Shown piece by piece: positions 1 to 8,800 of a DNA stretch of 38,732 bases (within the stretch, counting starts at the first letter, position 1; every line of letters starts with the position of its first letter). Where the stretch lies: NCBI GenBank assembly GCA_015062825.1, contig SUTR01000023.1, forward strand, positions 1-38,732, written 5' to 3'. The notes beneath the pieces are model-generated. The model had not been told where the DNA came from. It saw nothing but the letters and a program-made list of their open reading frames with translations, and did not search any database. The translations under genes and the position numbers were made by a program. This stretch comes from Methanosphaera stadtmanae. GTDB lineage: Archaea > Methanobacteriota > Methanobacteria > Methanobacteriales > Methanobacteriaceae.

Positions 1-718
1 TTTTTATTGTTCTCCATACATCTTCTATAGGATTTAAATCAGGACAATAGGGTTCTAAAAAGATTAATTTGAGGTTTAATATGTCACATACCTTTTCTAT
101 AATTTTTGCATGATGTATTTTTGCATTGTCAAGTATTAGGTAAATAGGTTTTTCTTTAGATAATAAATCCTTTATTTCAGTGTTTTGTAAGTTATTTACT
201 ATTATTTCTCGTTGTAAATTAGCAATTTTTCGGGTGTTGTGTATATCCTCTTTTTTACAGATCTTTTGTATTTTTTCTATTGATTTTTGTTTTGAATTTT
301 CATTATATAATTCATCATTTATTTTATTTATTAAATCCTTAGTTGATAACTGGTTTTGATGTAAAATTGATTGTATATTTTCTATTTTTAAATTAGGGTT
401 TGTTATTGCTTGTTTAATTTGTTTTATAACTTGTTTGTTGTTTGTATTCAGTGCTCTAAAGTTACAAAGTGTTTTTAAAAATGTATATGCATTATTTTTT
501 GTATTTTCTTCCATGTATGAATTACAATTTATTCCTTGAAATCCGACTATGTTTATTCCAAATTTTACGGGAGGTTTAATTATAATATTTTTTGTTCCTG
601 GTTTATATAATACTCTTGATGTATTTGGTGCATTTTGTGATCTTGTTTCATCTAATATGGCTATTTTGTCTGTTTTTGCATTAATGAGCTTCGTTTTTTT
701 TAAGTTTTTCTTCTGCAT
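1..718 (-). CDS. IS630-type transposase, DDE catalytic part (orfB), 3' end cut by window edge
   Basis: This frame is open from an ATG at 718 to the window edge. It encodes the DDE catalytic domain: a first Asp in AILDETRSQ, a second in LILDNAKIHHA, and the classic PYCPDLNPIEDVW block supplying the final Glu. All three catalytic positions are present, so the domain does not look decayed. It overlaps orfA (681-1178) by 38 bases in another frame. The natural fusion would join the frames at a run of eight A (minus strand, 701-694); one A fewer restores a continuous protein. It may be expressed by frameshifting or transcriptional slippage, or the extra A may be an inactivating mutation. The last part of the protein lies outside the window. 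Confidence 0.8.
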   Translation of the reverse strand, partial: MQKKNLKKTKLINAKTDKIAILDETRSQNAPNTSRVLYKPGTKNIIIKPPVKFGINIVGFQGINCNSYMEENTKNNAYTFLKTLCNFRALNTNNKQVIKQIKQAITNPNLKIENIQSILHQNQLSTKDLINKINDELYNENSKQKSIEKIQKICKKEDIHNTRKIANLQREIIVNNLQNTEIKDLLSKEKPIYLILDNAKIHHAKIIEKVCDILNLKLIFLEPYCPDLNPIEDVWRTIK

Positions 719-1178
719 TTTCTGGTCTTGTTGAATACTTTAACATAGGTTTTCCATAATTAAGGTTTAATTTTTCTCTTGTTATTACCCAAACTTGTTT
801 ATCACTGTATTCTATACCAAATTCATCTTTAATTAATTTTTTTACTCTTTTTAAGTCATAATTTTCTTCATTTCCGATAATTTTATCATATAAATATTGT
901 TTTTGTTCATTAGATAATAATGATTTTCTTCCACAATTAGAATATTTTGAAGTTAATCCATCAAAACCTAATTCATTATAATCTTTTATCCATCTTTCAC
1001 CAGTTTTACGGGATATATTTAAATTATCAGAAGCTTTAGATATGGTTTCACCTTTGTAAACCATTCTGATTAATAATAAATGTCTGTATATTTCATAGGA
1101 GTCTCTATATTCTTTTAATAAGTCATTCATTTCATTTAATGATAAATGATTTTTGACTTTTTTATTTTCAGTTTTCAT
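681..1178 (-). CDS. IS630-type transposase, N-terminal DNA-binding part (orfA)
   Basis: The 165-residue product is the helix-turn-helix half of an IS630 transposase. Residues about 25-75 form a first HTH (KGETISKASDNLNISRKTG, then GERWIKDYNELGFDGL), followed by a winged-helix-like segment with VKKLIKDEFGIEYSDKQVW and the linker to the DDE domain. Translation ends at a TAA shortly after an A8 run. The DDE domain continues in the +1-offset frame as orfB. The DNA-binding half would recognise the element ends. Expressed alone, it could act as an inhibitor of transposition, as shown for truncated products of other IS families. The gene lies directly downstream of mmp11, on the same strand. Confidence 0.8.
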   Translation of the reverse strand: MKTENKKVKNHLSLNEMNDLLKEYRDSYEIYRHLLLIRMVYKGETISKASDNLNISRKTGERWIKDYNELGFDGLTSKYSNCGRKSLLSNEQKQYLYDKIIGNEENYDLKRVKKLIKDEFGIEYSDKQVWVITREKLNLNYGKPMLKYSTRPENAEEKLKKNEAH

Positions 1179-1214
1179 AGAAATATATGTTCATAAAATG
1201 GCATATACTTTTGG

Positions 1215-1244
1215 TAAAAAACTATAGAAGAAAAAATTTCTTCT
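1215..1244 (-). terminator. Terminator of mmp11 transcription unit
   Basis: Read on the minus strand, an 8-bp perfect stem AGAAGAAA/TTTCTTCT with a 3-base loop is followed by ATAG and a run of six T. It begins one base after the mmp11 stop codon. Confidence 0.6.
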
Positions 1245-1245
1245 T

Positions 1246-2199
1246 TTATTCTTCATCTTCAACATATACCTTACCATATTCTTCTGGCTGATTATATAAT
1301 CCTATTGCTGCAAGAGCACCTATCAATCCAGCATCTCCGGTAACGTTTTCAACGCGTATGCCATTATTTGATGCAATTTGTTGGGCCTCATCAATATATT
1401 TCATGGATTTTTTAGCTTCTAATCCATATTTTTCAACTTCTTCTGGTATTTCAAGTTTGTCCCATACTGCAATGGCTGTCTTATCCGATAACGTGGTAAC
1501 CTTTAGTTTTTCAACAACACTTTGAATCAGGTCTTCTTTTTGGTCTTCCTTTACAGCAAATACTAATGCAATTGATACACAATTACGTGTTTTATTAGGA
1601 TTATTTGGATATAATTGGCAAGTAATATGTTCAAGGTAACGATAACCCTTTTCATCCTGTATTTGATTTGCAATATTATTTGCCAGTGTCCATGTAGCTC
1701 CTTCGGTTGGTATGTCCGTGTCATCTATTCCAATAATTACTTTATGAAGCTTTGGTGTTATTACAGCAGCTTCACCTATCTTGGATCCGCCACCTTTTTC
1801 ATAGATTTCAACTCTTTTTACGCCATCAGCCTTGCCTCTACACATAGCAGCACCCACACCAGCTCCTGCAAGACCCTTATGATGAATTTTTATTTCATCA
1901 CCATCAATACTGGCTTCTGCTATTCCTGCAGCTTGGAGACTTGGTTTAAGGTTCAATTCTGTTTTTCCAACATCTAAATAATAAGTGTGTTTGTTTCCAT
2001 CACGTTTGGCATTTTTAACTAATGGACTTGTTCTTTGATATTGGGTTATCATCCAATCAGATCCAATTGGACATGGATGGTACTCTATTAATTCTATTTT
2101 TTCTTCATCTGAATCGGTAACGGTTAGAATTTCAAAGTAGGGTGTTATCCATGGATCAGTATATTTCTCTTTTAACTGTTTTGGTGTTAATATTTCCAT
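1246..2199 (-). CDS. mmp11: Methanogenesis marker protein 11 (TiaS-like GIDDTD protein)
   Basis: The 317-residue soluble protein carries GIDDTD at 157-162, the signature of the domain shared with archaeal TiaS (the enzyme that puts agmatine on the tRNA-Ile2 anticodon). It also has the Gly-rich stretch AGAGVGAAMCRGK (111-123). The combination fits the methanogenesis marker 11 family, found in methanogens and of unknown exact function. A role in modifying or activating a methanogenesis component is only inferred from its distribution. The start follows an AAAGGA ribosome binding site. It lies 85 bases downstream of ribH on the same strand and may share its transcript. A terminator hairpin follows directly. 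I did not find the zinc ribbon typical of full-length TiaS, which argues against calling it TiaS. Confidence 0.8.
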   Translation of the reverse strand: MEILTPKQLKEKYTDPWITPYFEILTVTDSDEEKIELIEYHPCPIGSDWMITQYQRTSPLVKNAKRDGNKHTYYLDVGKTELNLKPSLQAAGIAEASIDGDEIKIHHKGLAGAGVGAAMCRGKADGVKRVEIYEKGGGSKIGEAAVITPKLHKVIIGIDDTDIPTEGATWTLANNIANQIQDEKGYRYLEHITCQLYPNNPNKTRNCVSIALVFAVKEDQKEDLIQSVVEKLKVTTLSDKTAIAVWDKLEIPEEVEKYGLEAKKSMKYIDEAQQIASNNGIRVENVTGDAGLIGALAAIGLYNQPEEYGKVYVEDEE

Positions 2200-2284
2200 A
2201 TTTTCATATTTCCTTTTATTGTTTATTTAATATAAAAATTGTATTTTTTATAAAAAGAATTTTGAAAAGAAGTTTAAAATGAGA

Positions 2285-2689
2285 TTATTGTAATCTTTTA
2301 ACAAGTTTAACTGCAGCTTCAACTGCACGTTTTCCATATTCTACTCTTTGGTGTGCTTCTAGTCTTGTCATACCTGGACCTGATATTCCAAGTGTAACTG
2401 GCTTGTTGTATTCTAATGATAAGTCAGTTATTTTACGTGCTGCATGTTGAACTACTATTTCATCATGTTCTGTATCTCCTTCAATAACTGCACCTAATGT
2501 GATAACAGCATCTACATTTCCATCATCTAATAATTTTTTAATGGCAATGGGCATATCATATACTCCAGGTACTGGAAATACTTCTGTAATTTCTGCATCT
2601 AAAAATTTAGCATGTTCCTTTGCTAATTCTAGCATCATGCTGGTAATGTCAAAATTAAATTCTGCTACTACTGCTCCTATTTTAATCAT
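2285..2689 (-). CDS. ribH: 6,7-dimethyl-8-ribityllumazine synthase
   Basis: Lumazine synthase condenses 5-amino-6-ribitylamino-uracil with 3,4-dihydroxy-2-butanone 4-phosphate, the penultimate step of riboflavin synthesis. In methanogens this feeds FAD/FMN and shares precursors with coenzyme F420. The 134-residue product has the short archaeal length. Recognisable features are the substrate-binding AEFNFDIT (9-16), the turn VPGVYDMP (40-47), the [12 protein letters not shown] segment with the likely catalytic His75, and the C-terminal GISGPGMTR loop. The ATG is preceded by GGAG at good spacing. A tiny membrane ORF lies upstream with an equally good ribosome binding site, and mmp11 follows. 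Confidence 0.93.
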   Translation of the reverse strand: MIKIGAVVAEFNFDITSMMLELAKEHAKFLDAEITEVFPVPGVYDMPIAIKKLLDDGNVDAVITLGAVIEGDTEHDEIVVQHAARKITDLSLEYNKPVTLGISGPGMTRLEAHQRVEYGKRAVEAAVKLVKRLQ

Positions 2690-2760
2690 ATATTTTAATC
2701 TCCATATTTATTTTTTTAAAGCTTCTAGTTTTCTCTTATAAGTGTTGTATGCTGTTATGT

Positions 2761-2847
2761 TTATACTAGGTATAGTACAAATGCTGATACTGAACTTACT
2801 ATCATAATAATTATGATAAATAATGCTGCTGCTTTTGCTGTTTCCAT
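2761..2847 (-). CDS. Putative 28-residue single-pass membrane peptide
   Basis: An ATG with a well placed GGAG (GGAGATTAGATAATATG) opens a 28-codon ORF. It begins METAKAAA and continues as one uninterrupted hydrophobic helix of about 20 residues (LFIIIIMIVSSVSAFVLYLV). It lies between leuB and ribH on the same strand. The -1 frame continues from the overlap region without a stop into a basic tail (NITAYNTYKRKLEALKK, ending at 2708), as if the intact gene once encoded a TM helix plus a cytoplasmic tail. The function is unknown. It could be a real small protein, a frameshifted remnant, or one made by -1 frameshifting. I do not recognise the family. Confidence 0.45.
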   Translation of the reverse strand: METAKAAALFIIIIMIVSSVSAFVLYLV

Positions 2848-2931
2848 ATTATCTAATCTCCATATTATGTAATCTTATTATATATTATATGTTAATTCTT
2901 ATTTTTATATTATATTATTTTTTTAAAAAAA

Positions 2932-2973
2932 GGCTATTTAAGAGAATAACTGGGAGGTTTTTTTATTCTCTTA
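2932..2973 (-). terminator. Terminator after leuB
   Basis: The perfect 11-bp inverted repeat TAAGAGAATAA / TTATTCTCTTA (2939-2949 and 2963-2973) is followed on the minus strand by AATAGCC and seven T. It lies 11 bases after the leuB stop and probably separates leuCDB from ribH-mmp11. Confidence 0.7.
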
Positions 2974-2984
2974 CATAATTTCCA

Positions 2985-3959
2985 TTATAACTTACTTGCA
3001 ATATATTCTGCCATTTGGGTGGTAGTGGATGTTCCACCTAAATCTGGTGTAACATTTTTTCCTTCACGTATAACATCTATCAGTACTTCTTCTACTTTTC
3101 TTGCTGCTTCAGATTCACCTAAATAGTCAAGCATCATACATGCTGATAATATTGTAGCTGCTGGGTTTGCTATTTGTTGTCCTGCAATATCAGGTGCAGA
3201 TCCATGTACTGGTTCAAATAATCCGTTTTCATCACCTATATTTGCTGATGGAATCATTCCTAATCCACCTACAAGTCCTGCTCCTTCATCAGATAATATG
3301 TCTCCATATAGGTTGGTGGTTACTATTACTTCAAAGTCTAATGGATTTGTTATTAGGTACATTGCAGTTGCATCTACATAGAAGTCATTTGTTTCAATTT
3401 CTGGATGATTTTGTGCAACTTCATAGAATGTATTTTTAAACAGTCCATCTGATATTTTCAGTACATTTGCTTTATGTACACATGTTACCTGCTTTCGACC
3501 TGTATCTTTTGCATATTTAAATGCATATTCGGATATTTTCTCTGATGCTTTTTTGGTAATTTTTTTACGTGCAATTGCTCCTTCTGGAGTTTCTTCTTCA
3601 TCACCAATATATAGGTCTTCAGTGTTTTCTCTTACAATCATGAAGTCTATGTCGCCATATTTATCTGGTTGTAATGATTTTACAGGTCTTAGGTTTACAA
3701 ATGTGTTTAATTCATGTCTTAGTCTGACTATTACATCTGCTGCTGTTTCACCTGCTGCTCCAAATAATACTGCATCTGATTCTTTTGCAATTTTTATTGT
3801 TTCATCAGGTAATGCTTTACCTGTTTCTTCTTTACATGCATCTCCTGCTATTGCATGTGTATAATTAAATTCTATTGGTAGTTTGTCTAGTACTATGAGT
3901 GTTGCATCAACTACTTCTTTTCCTATTCCATCTCCAGGAATTACTGCTATGTTATACAT
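2985..3959 (-). CDS. leuB: 3-isopropylmalate / homoisocitrate dehydrogenase (LeuB/AksF type)
   Basis: This NAD-dependent beta-decarboxylating dehydrogenase of 324 residues has GDGIGKEV near the N-terminus (9-16). It also has the substrate-Arg region VRLRHELNTFVNLRPVKS, the metal-binding NLYGDILSDEGAGLVGGLGM, and the nucleotide-site block FEPVHGSAPDIAG. In leucine synthesis it oxidises 3-isopropylmalate. The close methanogen paralogue AksF acts on homoisocitrate and its longer homologues in 2-oxosuberate synthesis for coenzyme B. The sequence alone does not settle which substrate is used here. It starts 13 bases after leuD, is clearly in one operon with leuC and leuD, and is closed by a strong hairpin. 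Confidence 0.88.
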   Translation of the reverse strand: MYNIAVIPGDGIGKEVVDATLIVLDKLPIEFNYTHAIAGDACKEETGKALPDETIKIAKESDAVLFGAAGETAADVIVRLRHELNTFVNLRPVKSLQPDKYGDIDFMIVRENTEDLYIGDEEETPEGAIARKKITKKASEKISEYAFKYAKDTGRKQVTCVHKANVLKISDGLFKNTFYEVAQNHPEIETNDFYVDATAMYLITNPLDFEVIVTTNLYGDILSDEGAGLVGGLGMIPSANIGDENGLFEPVHGSAPDIAGQQIANPAATILSACMMLDYLGESEAARKVEEVLIDVIREGKNVTPDLGGTSTTTQMAEYIASKL

Positions 3960-3972
3960 TTATTCACCTTTT

Positions 3973-4476
3973 TTATTCATTAAATTCTGTGTTGTTAAGA
4001 TATTGTATTAGTCCACCATTTTCAAGGATTCCAAACATGAATGGTGGTAATTTTGTAAAGTCATATTCCTTATCTTGGGTAAGGTTATATAGGTGTCCTT
4101 CCTCTAAGTCTATTTTTATCGTATTTTCTTCTTCTATTTCATCAGGTCCATTAGGTGCTTCAACTAATGGTAATCCTATGTTTGTAGCGTTACGATAGAA
4201 TATACGTGCAAATGATTTTGCCACTACTGCTTTGATTCCTGCAGCTTTTATTGCGATAGGTGCATGTTCACGACTTGATCCACATCCAAAGTTTGAACCT
4301 GCAACAATAATGTCTCCTTCCTGTATTTTATCTTTATAATGTAGGTCATATCCTTCCATTACATGTTTTCCTAAATCTTCAGGTTGGCTTAATGTCAAGT
4401 ATCTGCCGGGAAGTATGCTGTCGGTGTCTATATCGTCGCCTAGTTTTAATGCTCTTCCTTCAATAATTTTTTCCAT
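3973..4476 (-). CDS. leuD: 3-isopropylmalate dehydratase small subunit (LeuD; HacB possible)
   Basis: The 167-residue swivelling subunit of the aconitase-type hydro-lyase pairs with the LeuC protein encoded 28 bases upstream. Conserved features are [15 protein letters not shown] (13-27), [12 protein letters not shown], and [19 protein letters not shown]. The specificity loop after PGRYL reads YLTL. As I recall, methanogen homoaconitase small subunits have YLRT here, and M. jannaschii LeuD has YLVY. The Arg that would bind the longer homoaconitate chain is absent, which favours LeuD. The remainder, including SREHAP, also resembles LeuD. Dual use cannot be excluded. Confidence 0.87.
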   Translation of the reverse strand: MEKIIEGRALKLGDDIDTDSILPGRYLTLSQPEDLGKHVMEGYDLHYKDKIQEGDIIVAGSNFGCGSSREHAPIAIKAAGIKAVVAKSFARIFYRNATNIGLPLVEAPNGPDEIEEENTIKIDLEEGHLYNLTQDKEYDFTKLPPFMFGILENGGLIQYLNNTEFNE

Positions 4477-4504
4477 TATACTACATCCTCCATAATATTT
4501 ATTC

Positions 4505-5761
4505 TTATTTGTTTTCTGGTGCTGTTATATGTCCTGTTAGTGCACTTTCTGCTGCAACTATTGGTGAACTTAAGTATACTTTACCTTCTGGGCTGCCTTG
4601 TCTTCCTTTGAAGTTACGGTTTGATGTGGATAGGCTTACTTCACCATCACCAATAAGACCAATGTGTCCTCCTAGACATGGACCGCAACATGGATTACAT
4701 ACAAGTGCTCCTGCTTCTACAAATATGTCCATTAATCCTTTTTCTAGTGCTTGTTTGTATATTGTTCTGGATGATGGTATAACAAGGGTTCTTACACCTT
4801 CCTTGATTTTATTTCCTTTAAGTATTCTTGCTGCCTGTTCTAAATCCTTAAGTCTTCCATTAGTACATGAACCAATAAATACCTGATCTATTTCAACATC
4901 TTCACATTCAGATGCTGGTTTTACATTGTCCACATAGTTTGGACATGCTACTTGTGGTTCTAGTTGACTTACATCAATATCCATTACCTCTAGGCTACTT
5001 GCATCACTATCTGTTGTAAATTTGGTGTATGGCTTGTTTGTCCTGTTTTTAAGGTATTCATCGGTTATTTTATCAGGTTCTACAAGTCCTGTTTTTCCAC
5101 CCATTTCTATTGCCATATTACTCATTACAAGTCTGTCTGACATTTCCATTGTTTTTACGGTTTCTCCTGCATATTCACATGCTTTGTATGTTGCACCGTC
5201 TTGACCTACTTCTCCTATGATGTGAAGAATTATGTCTTTACTTGTAGTGTTTTCTGGTAATTTTCCACTTATGTTGTATTGTATTGTTTCAGGTACTTTA
5301 AACCATAATTGTCCTGTAGCAAATACCATTGCCATATCAGTAGAACCAATACCAGTGGAAAATGCTCCGAGTGCACCATTTGTACATGTGTGTGAATCAC
5401 TTCCTACAATTACTGTTCCAGGTAATGCATGTCCTTTTTCTGGTACAACCTGATGACATACTCCTTCATATACATCATAGAAATTTTTTATTCCCTGCTG
5501 TTTAACAAAGTCCCTCATTATCTGATGGTTTTTTGCTGCATCCAGTGAATCGGCCGGTACCTGATGGTCAAATGGTATTACAATTTTATCGGGATCCCAG
5601 ACTTTATCAGTATTTATCTGTTCTAATGATTGTAAGGTTAAAGGACCTGTTAAATCATGAACCATAGCAATATCAATATCTGCCATGATTATTTCACCAG
5701 CTTCGACTTTTTCTTGTCCTGAAGCTTTTGCTAATATTTTTTCACTCATTGTCATTGACAT
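4505..5761 (-). CDS. leuC: 3-isopropylmalate dehydratase large subunit
   Basis: The 418-residue catalytic subunit of the aconitase superfamily interconverts 2- and 3-isopropylmalate. The 4Fe-4S ligands appear as Cys299 (GSCTNGR) and Cys359/Cys362 ([10 protein letters not shown]). Other marks are DHQVPA (65-70), [15 protein letters not shown] (120-134) and [13 protein letters not shown] (378-390), which binds substrate. It is the first gene of leuC-leuD-leuB. A GGGAGG site lies 11 bases before the ATG at 5761. Two further in-frame ATGs follow at once (5755, 5749), so the exact start is uncertain by a few residues. Methanogens often carry a second LeuC-like homologue for coenzyme B synthesis, so substrate assignment rests on family resemblance. 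Confidence 0.9.
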   Translation of the reverse strand: MSMTMSEKILAKASGQEKVEAGEIIMADIDIAMVHDLTGPLTLQSLEQINTDKVWDPDKIVIPFDHQVPADSLDAAKNHQIMRDFVKQQGIKNFYDVYEGVCHQVVPEKGHALPGTVIVGSDSHTCTNGALGAFSTGIGSTDMAMVFATGQLWFKVPETIQYNISGKLPENTTSKDIILHIIGEVGQDGATYKACEYAGETVKTMEMSDRLVMSNMAIEMGGKTGLVEPDKITDEYLKNRTNKPYTKFTTDSDASSLEVMDIDVSQLEPQVACPNYVDNVKPASECEDVEIDQVFIGSCTNGRLKDLEQAARILKGNKIKEGVRTLVIPSSRTIYKQALEKGLMDIFVEAGALVCNPCCGPCLGGHIGLIGDGEVSLSTSNRNFKGRQGSPEGKVYLSSPIVAAESALTGHITAPENK

Positions 5762-6345
5762 ATTATATGTTACCTCCCTAGTATGACATTTAATATTGTA
5801 TAAATTAATATAATCTTAATTTAATTGTTTTTATTCTCTTGTTATTTTTATTTCGTGATTATGTGAATATTATTAGAATTTTTTTAAGTTAAATTTTTCA
5901 TAATTCCACTTTATGTATATTTTTAATCTACTAAGTTAATATTTTTTATCATTATCATTGTTTCAAAAGATTTAAGTATTACTTAAAATATAATTATTTA
6001 TTACAATATATTGTTTAGAAAAAAATAATATTTAATATGGAATTGATAATAAATTATCTATTTAATCTATTATAATATGAATAATTATGAAATTTATTAG
6101 TAATATGTTTATTCTGTTTTACTTATCAAGTCTTAACATAAAAACCTTTATATAGCATTTACAGAAATTTAAACATATCACAAATATATTAATATATATT
6201 ATTTAAAAATTATTTTACGAGATTATATTATAAAATACAAATAAGTATTTTAAATAATTTTTTCAATTCATTACTAATTTACGATTATTAATATAATTAA
6301 TAATAAAAACCCGCAGTTGAACAAAATATTCGAAGGAGGAACAAA
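5762..6345. other. Divergent intergenic region between leuC and RPA
   Basis: These 584 very AT-rich bases hold no ORF that I can support. They must contain the promoters for leuCDB (minus strand) and for RPA-radA (plus strand). Only the RPA side has a clearly recognisable TATA box. On the leuC side, TATA-like sequence lies around 5800-5815 on the minus strand, about 40-50 bases before the start, but the composition makes it weak evidence. Confidence 0.6.
6141..6160 (+). promoter_or_regulatory. TATA box for RPA-radA
   Basis: AAAACC followed by TTTATATAG (TATA element 6147-6154) has the form of an archaeal BRE plus TATA box. Transcription would start near 6178, leaving an AT-rich leader of about 165 bases, unless a nearer promoter is used. 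Confidence 0.5.
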
Positions 6346-8730
6346 ATGAATCCTGAAGATGAACAATACTATAAACAAAGATATCAGGAAATAAAGGATA
6401 AAGTAGAATACAAACAATTCCTACAGGATATCGAAGAGATAGAAGATGAAAATTCAGATGATCCATTTATCACACAAGACCAAGTAGTGACAATGGTCAT
6501 AGAAAAATATGCAGGAAGACAAAACATACAACAAACCCATACAAACCAGGTACAAAAAATATCTTCACTAATCGAAGGTAATGGAAACATAAGCATACAA
6601 GGAAGATTACTGGCAATATCCAACATAAAAACGTTCACAACCAAAAAAGGACGTGAAGGCAAAGTAGCAAATCTCACAGTGGAGGATGAAACTGGTAAAA
6701 TCCGAGTTGTAATGTGGACTGACAATATGAAATATATGAATCGTATTGAAGAAGGAAACATTATAAAAATAAACAATCTGGAAGTACGAAAAGGATATAC
6801 TGGTGATTTGGAAGTTCAAATGAGAAACAATTCCACAATACAAGTAATGCCAGAGGAAGTAGCACCTGATCTTCCAAAATATGAGGAAACAATAACCAAC
6901 CTTGAAGATATCACTGAAGAAGGGGAATATAATGTAATTGTAAGAATTACTAAAATCTCCACACTAAGGGAAATCAAGAAAGAAGATAAGACACTGCAGA
7001 TAGTGACATTGGATATAATGGATAAGACCAAGTCAATGGAATTCACATTATGGAACAATGACACCAAATTAGTAGACACCCTTGAACTTAAAGAAAACGA
7101 TACAATAAAAATCATAAAAGCAAGAGCAAATACACGTTATGACCAGGTATCATTATCAAACAGTTGGAATGGAAGGATAGTTAAAGGTGACTATGATGTC
7201 CCAGAATTCAAGGCTGAAATACTAAAATTAAATCAAGCTAAATCTGACCAGGAAAATGTTAATGTAATAGGAGTAATTACAAAAATCTATGATACAATAA
7301 CATTTGAAAAAAATGATGGATCAACCGGTCAAGTAAGAAGTATAGAGATAACTGATGATACTGACAGTATACGTGTAACATTATGGAACAAGGAAACTGA
7401 AATTCAGATGAACAAAGGTGACATCATAAAAATCGAAGGGGCAAACATTGAATTTGATGATTACTCTGGAGATAGATACAGGTTAAACACAGGATGGAAT
7501 GCTGCAATAGTAATTAATCCCGAAATAGATGATGACCTAAAAGAAAAACTTCAAAGTATTGAAAACCTGTCAACAATAAAAATAAAAGATGTTCTTGATA
7601 CGCAATATGATGAAGGCAGAGAGGTGGATGTCATAGGAAGAATACTATCCATGGCTGACATACGTCAATTCCAAAGAGTAGATGGAACAGATGGACAGGT
7701 ACGTTCAATAGAACTGGCTGATGAAACAGGAGTTGTAAGAACATCTCTATGGGATGAAAAGTCAGACATCAACCAGGGATTGGGGGATGCAATAAAAATA
7801 GAAAATGCTAGAACAAGACTTGGACAGGGAACAATGGAGTTAAGTGTAGGTAGATCATCAAGAATAACCGTGCCAACAGATGAAGAAACTGAATTGCTGC
7901 CATCATATGAACAACTTGAACTAGACAGATACAATGATAGAACAATAAGCCAACTGGAAGAAAATGAACAGAATGTAAAACTCAGAGTAAGAATAACCAA
8001 TATCAATGATGTAAATACATTTACAAGAACAGATGGCCGTGATGGAAGGGTACGTGCAGTATATGTAGCAGATGAAACCGGTGAAATACAAGTATCATTA
8101 TGGGATGATGATACTGATATGAAGCTTTCAGAAGGAGCTGCAATGATAATAGAAAACCCATCCATTTCACTACAACAAAATACATTAAGATTGTCTATTG
8201 CAAACAGTTCCACATTCAGAACCGCTAGACCTGATGAAGAAGAATCAATGCTCTCCAGACATGAACTGGAAAACATACTATATGTTGAAAAATACATTGA
8301 AGATATAGAAGAAGATGACAGACACATCAGAGTACAAGGGGTAATAGAAGAAATCAATGGAGAAAAAATATTATATGCAATGTGTCCAAACTGTAACAAA
8401 CGCATTACTCAAAGTGAAGAAGGATATATCTGTGACATTTGTGGTGAAAAAATAGAAAATCCTGATTATCTTATGATAATCCCATGTACATTACAGGATG
8501 ATACAGGTACAATAACTGCAACATTCTTCAGAAAACAGGCAGAAGAATTAATAGGTGCTACAACTGAAGAGGTTATTGAAATATTTGAACAAACTGGTGA
8601 TGAATCTTCAATGTCATCCAAAATTGAAGATCTTGTTGGACATGAAATAACTGTAATAGCAGATTCCAGCTATAATGAATATCAGGAAGATATCCGATTA
8701 AATGTAAGAAGAATAGTAATAGTAGTATAA
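6346..8730 (+). CDS. rpa: Replication protein A, single-stranded DNA-binding, five OB-folds plus zinc finger
   Basis: The 794-residue RPA coats single-stranded DNA in replication and repair. After an acidic N-terminal helix-rich stretch, five OB-folds repeat at about 75-165, 190-280, 300-395, 420-515 and 540-630. Each shows the same pattern of VxGxIxxI..., a DG-containing loop, IELADETG and SLWDE. A C-terminal domain holds a C4 zinc finger (Cys680/Cys683 CPNC and Cys696/Cys699 CDIC) followed by one more OB-like segment. The ATG has GGAGG directly upstream. radA follows after 70 bases, an apt pairing because RPA and RadA act together in homologous recombination. In M. thermautotrophicus the equivalent RPA is, as I recall, annotated as two ORFs (MTH1384/1385), while here it is one continuous frame. 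Confidence 0.92.
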   Translation: MNPEDEQYYKQRYQEIKDKVEYKQFLQDIEEIEDENSDDPFITQDQVVTMVIEKYAGRQNIQQTHTNQVQKISSLIEGNGNISIQGRLLAISNIKTFTTKKGREGKVANLTVEDETGKIRVVMWTDNMKYMNRIEEGNIIKINNLEVRKGYTGDLEVQMRNNSTIQVMPEEVAPDLPKYEETITNLEDITEEGEYNVIVRITKISTLREIKKEDKTLQIVTLDIMDKTKSMEFTLWNNDTKLVDTLELKENDTIKIIKARANTRYDQVSLSNSWNGRIVKGDYDVPEFKAEILKLNQAKSDQENVNVIGVITKIYDTITFEKNDGSTGQVRSIEITDDTDSIRVTLWNKETEIQMNKGDIIKIEGANIEFDDYSGDRYRLNTGWNAAIVINPEIDDDLKEKLQSIENLSTIKIKDVLDTQYDEGREVDVIGRILSMADIRQFQRVDGTDGQVRSIELADETGVVRTSLWDEKSDINQGLGDAIKIENARTRLGQGTMELSVGRSSRITVPTDEETELLPSYEQLELDRYNDRTISQLEENEQNVKLRVRITNINDVNTFTRTDGRDGRVRAVYVADETGEIQVSLWDDDTDMKLSEGAAMIIENPSISLQQNTLRLSIANSSTFRTARPDEEESMLSRHELENILYVEKYIEDIEEDDRHIRVQGVIEEINGEKILYAMCPNCNKRITQSEEGYICDICGEKIENPDYLMIIPCTLQDDTGTITATFFRKQAEELIGATTEEVIEIFEQTGDESSMSSKIEDLVGHEITVIADSSYNEYQEDIRLNVRRIVIVV

Positions 8731-8800
8731 TTACTGCTTCCTATTTTTATTTTTCAAAAAAAAAATTATTATAAAACAAAAGATTAAGGAGAAATAGATT

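Larger units (their letters stand above)
1..1200 (-). mobile_element. IS630-family insertion sequence, partial
   Basis: The two overlapping reading frames described separately make an IS630/Tc1-mariner type transposase. The element continues past the left edge of the window, so only its transposase 5' side is seen. The outer end must lie between the orfA start (1178) and the mmp11 terminator (about 1215). I could not identify the terminal inverted repeat or the TA target duplication because the other end is missing, so the right boundary is approximate. Confidence 0.75.

Noticed and set aside
1246-2199. TiaS (tRNA-Ile2 agmatinylcytidine synthetase)
   Set aside because: The GIDDTD motif is shared, but the protein lacks the C-terminal zinc ribbon and matches methanogenesis marker 11 better.
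3167-3439. Plus-strand frames opposite the leu genes
   Set aside because: They are low-complexity shadows (Leu/His-rich) of leuB and leuC, which are clearly real on the minus strand.
7665-8405. A 246-codon open frame on the minus strand
   Set aside because: It lies wholly inside the RPA gene, is Ser-rich in the way antisense frames of Asp/Glu-rich repeats are, and has no ribosome binding site.
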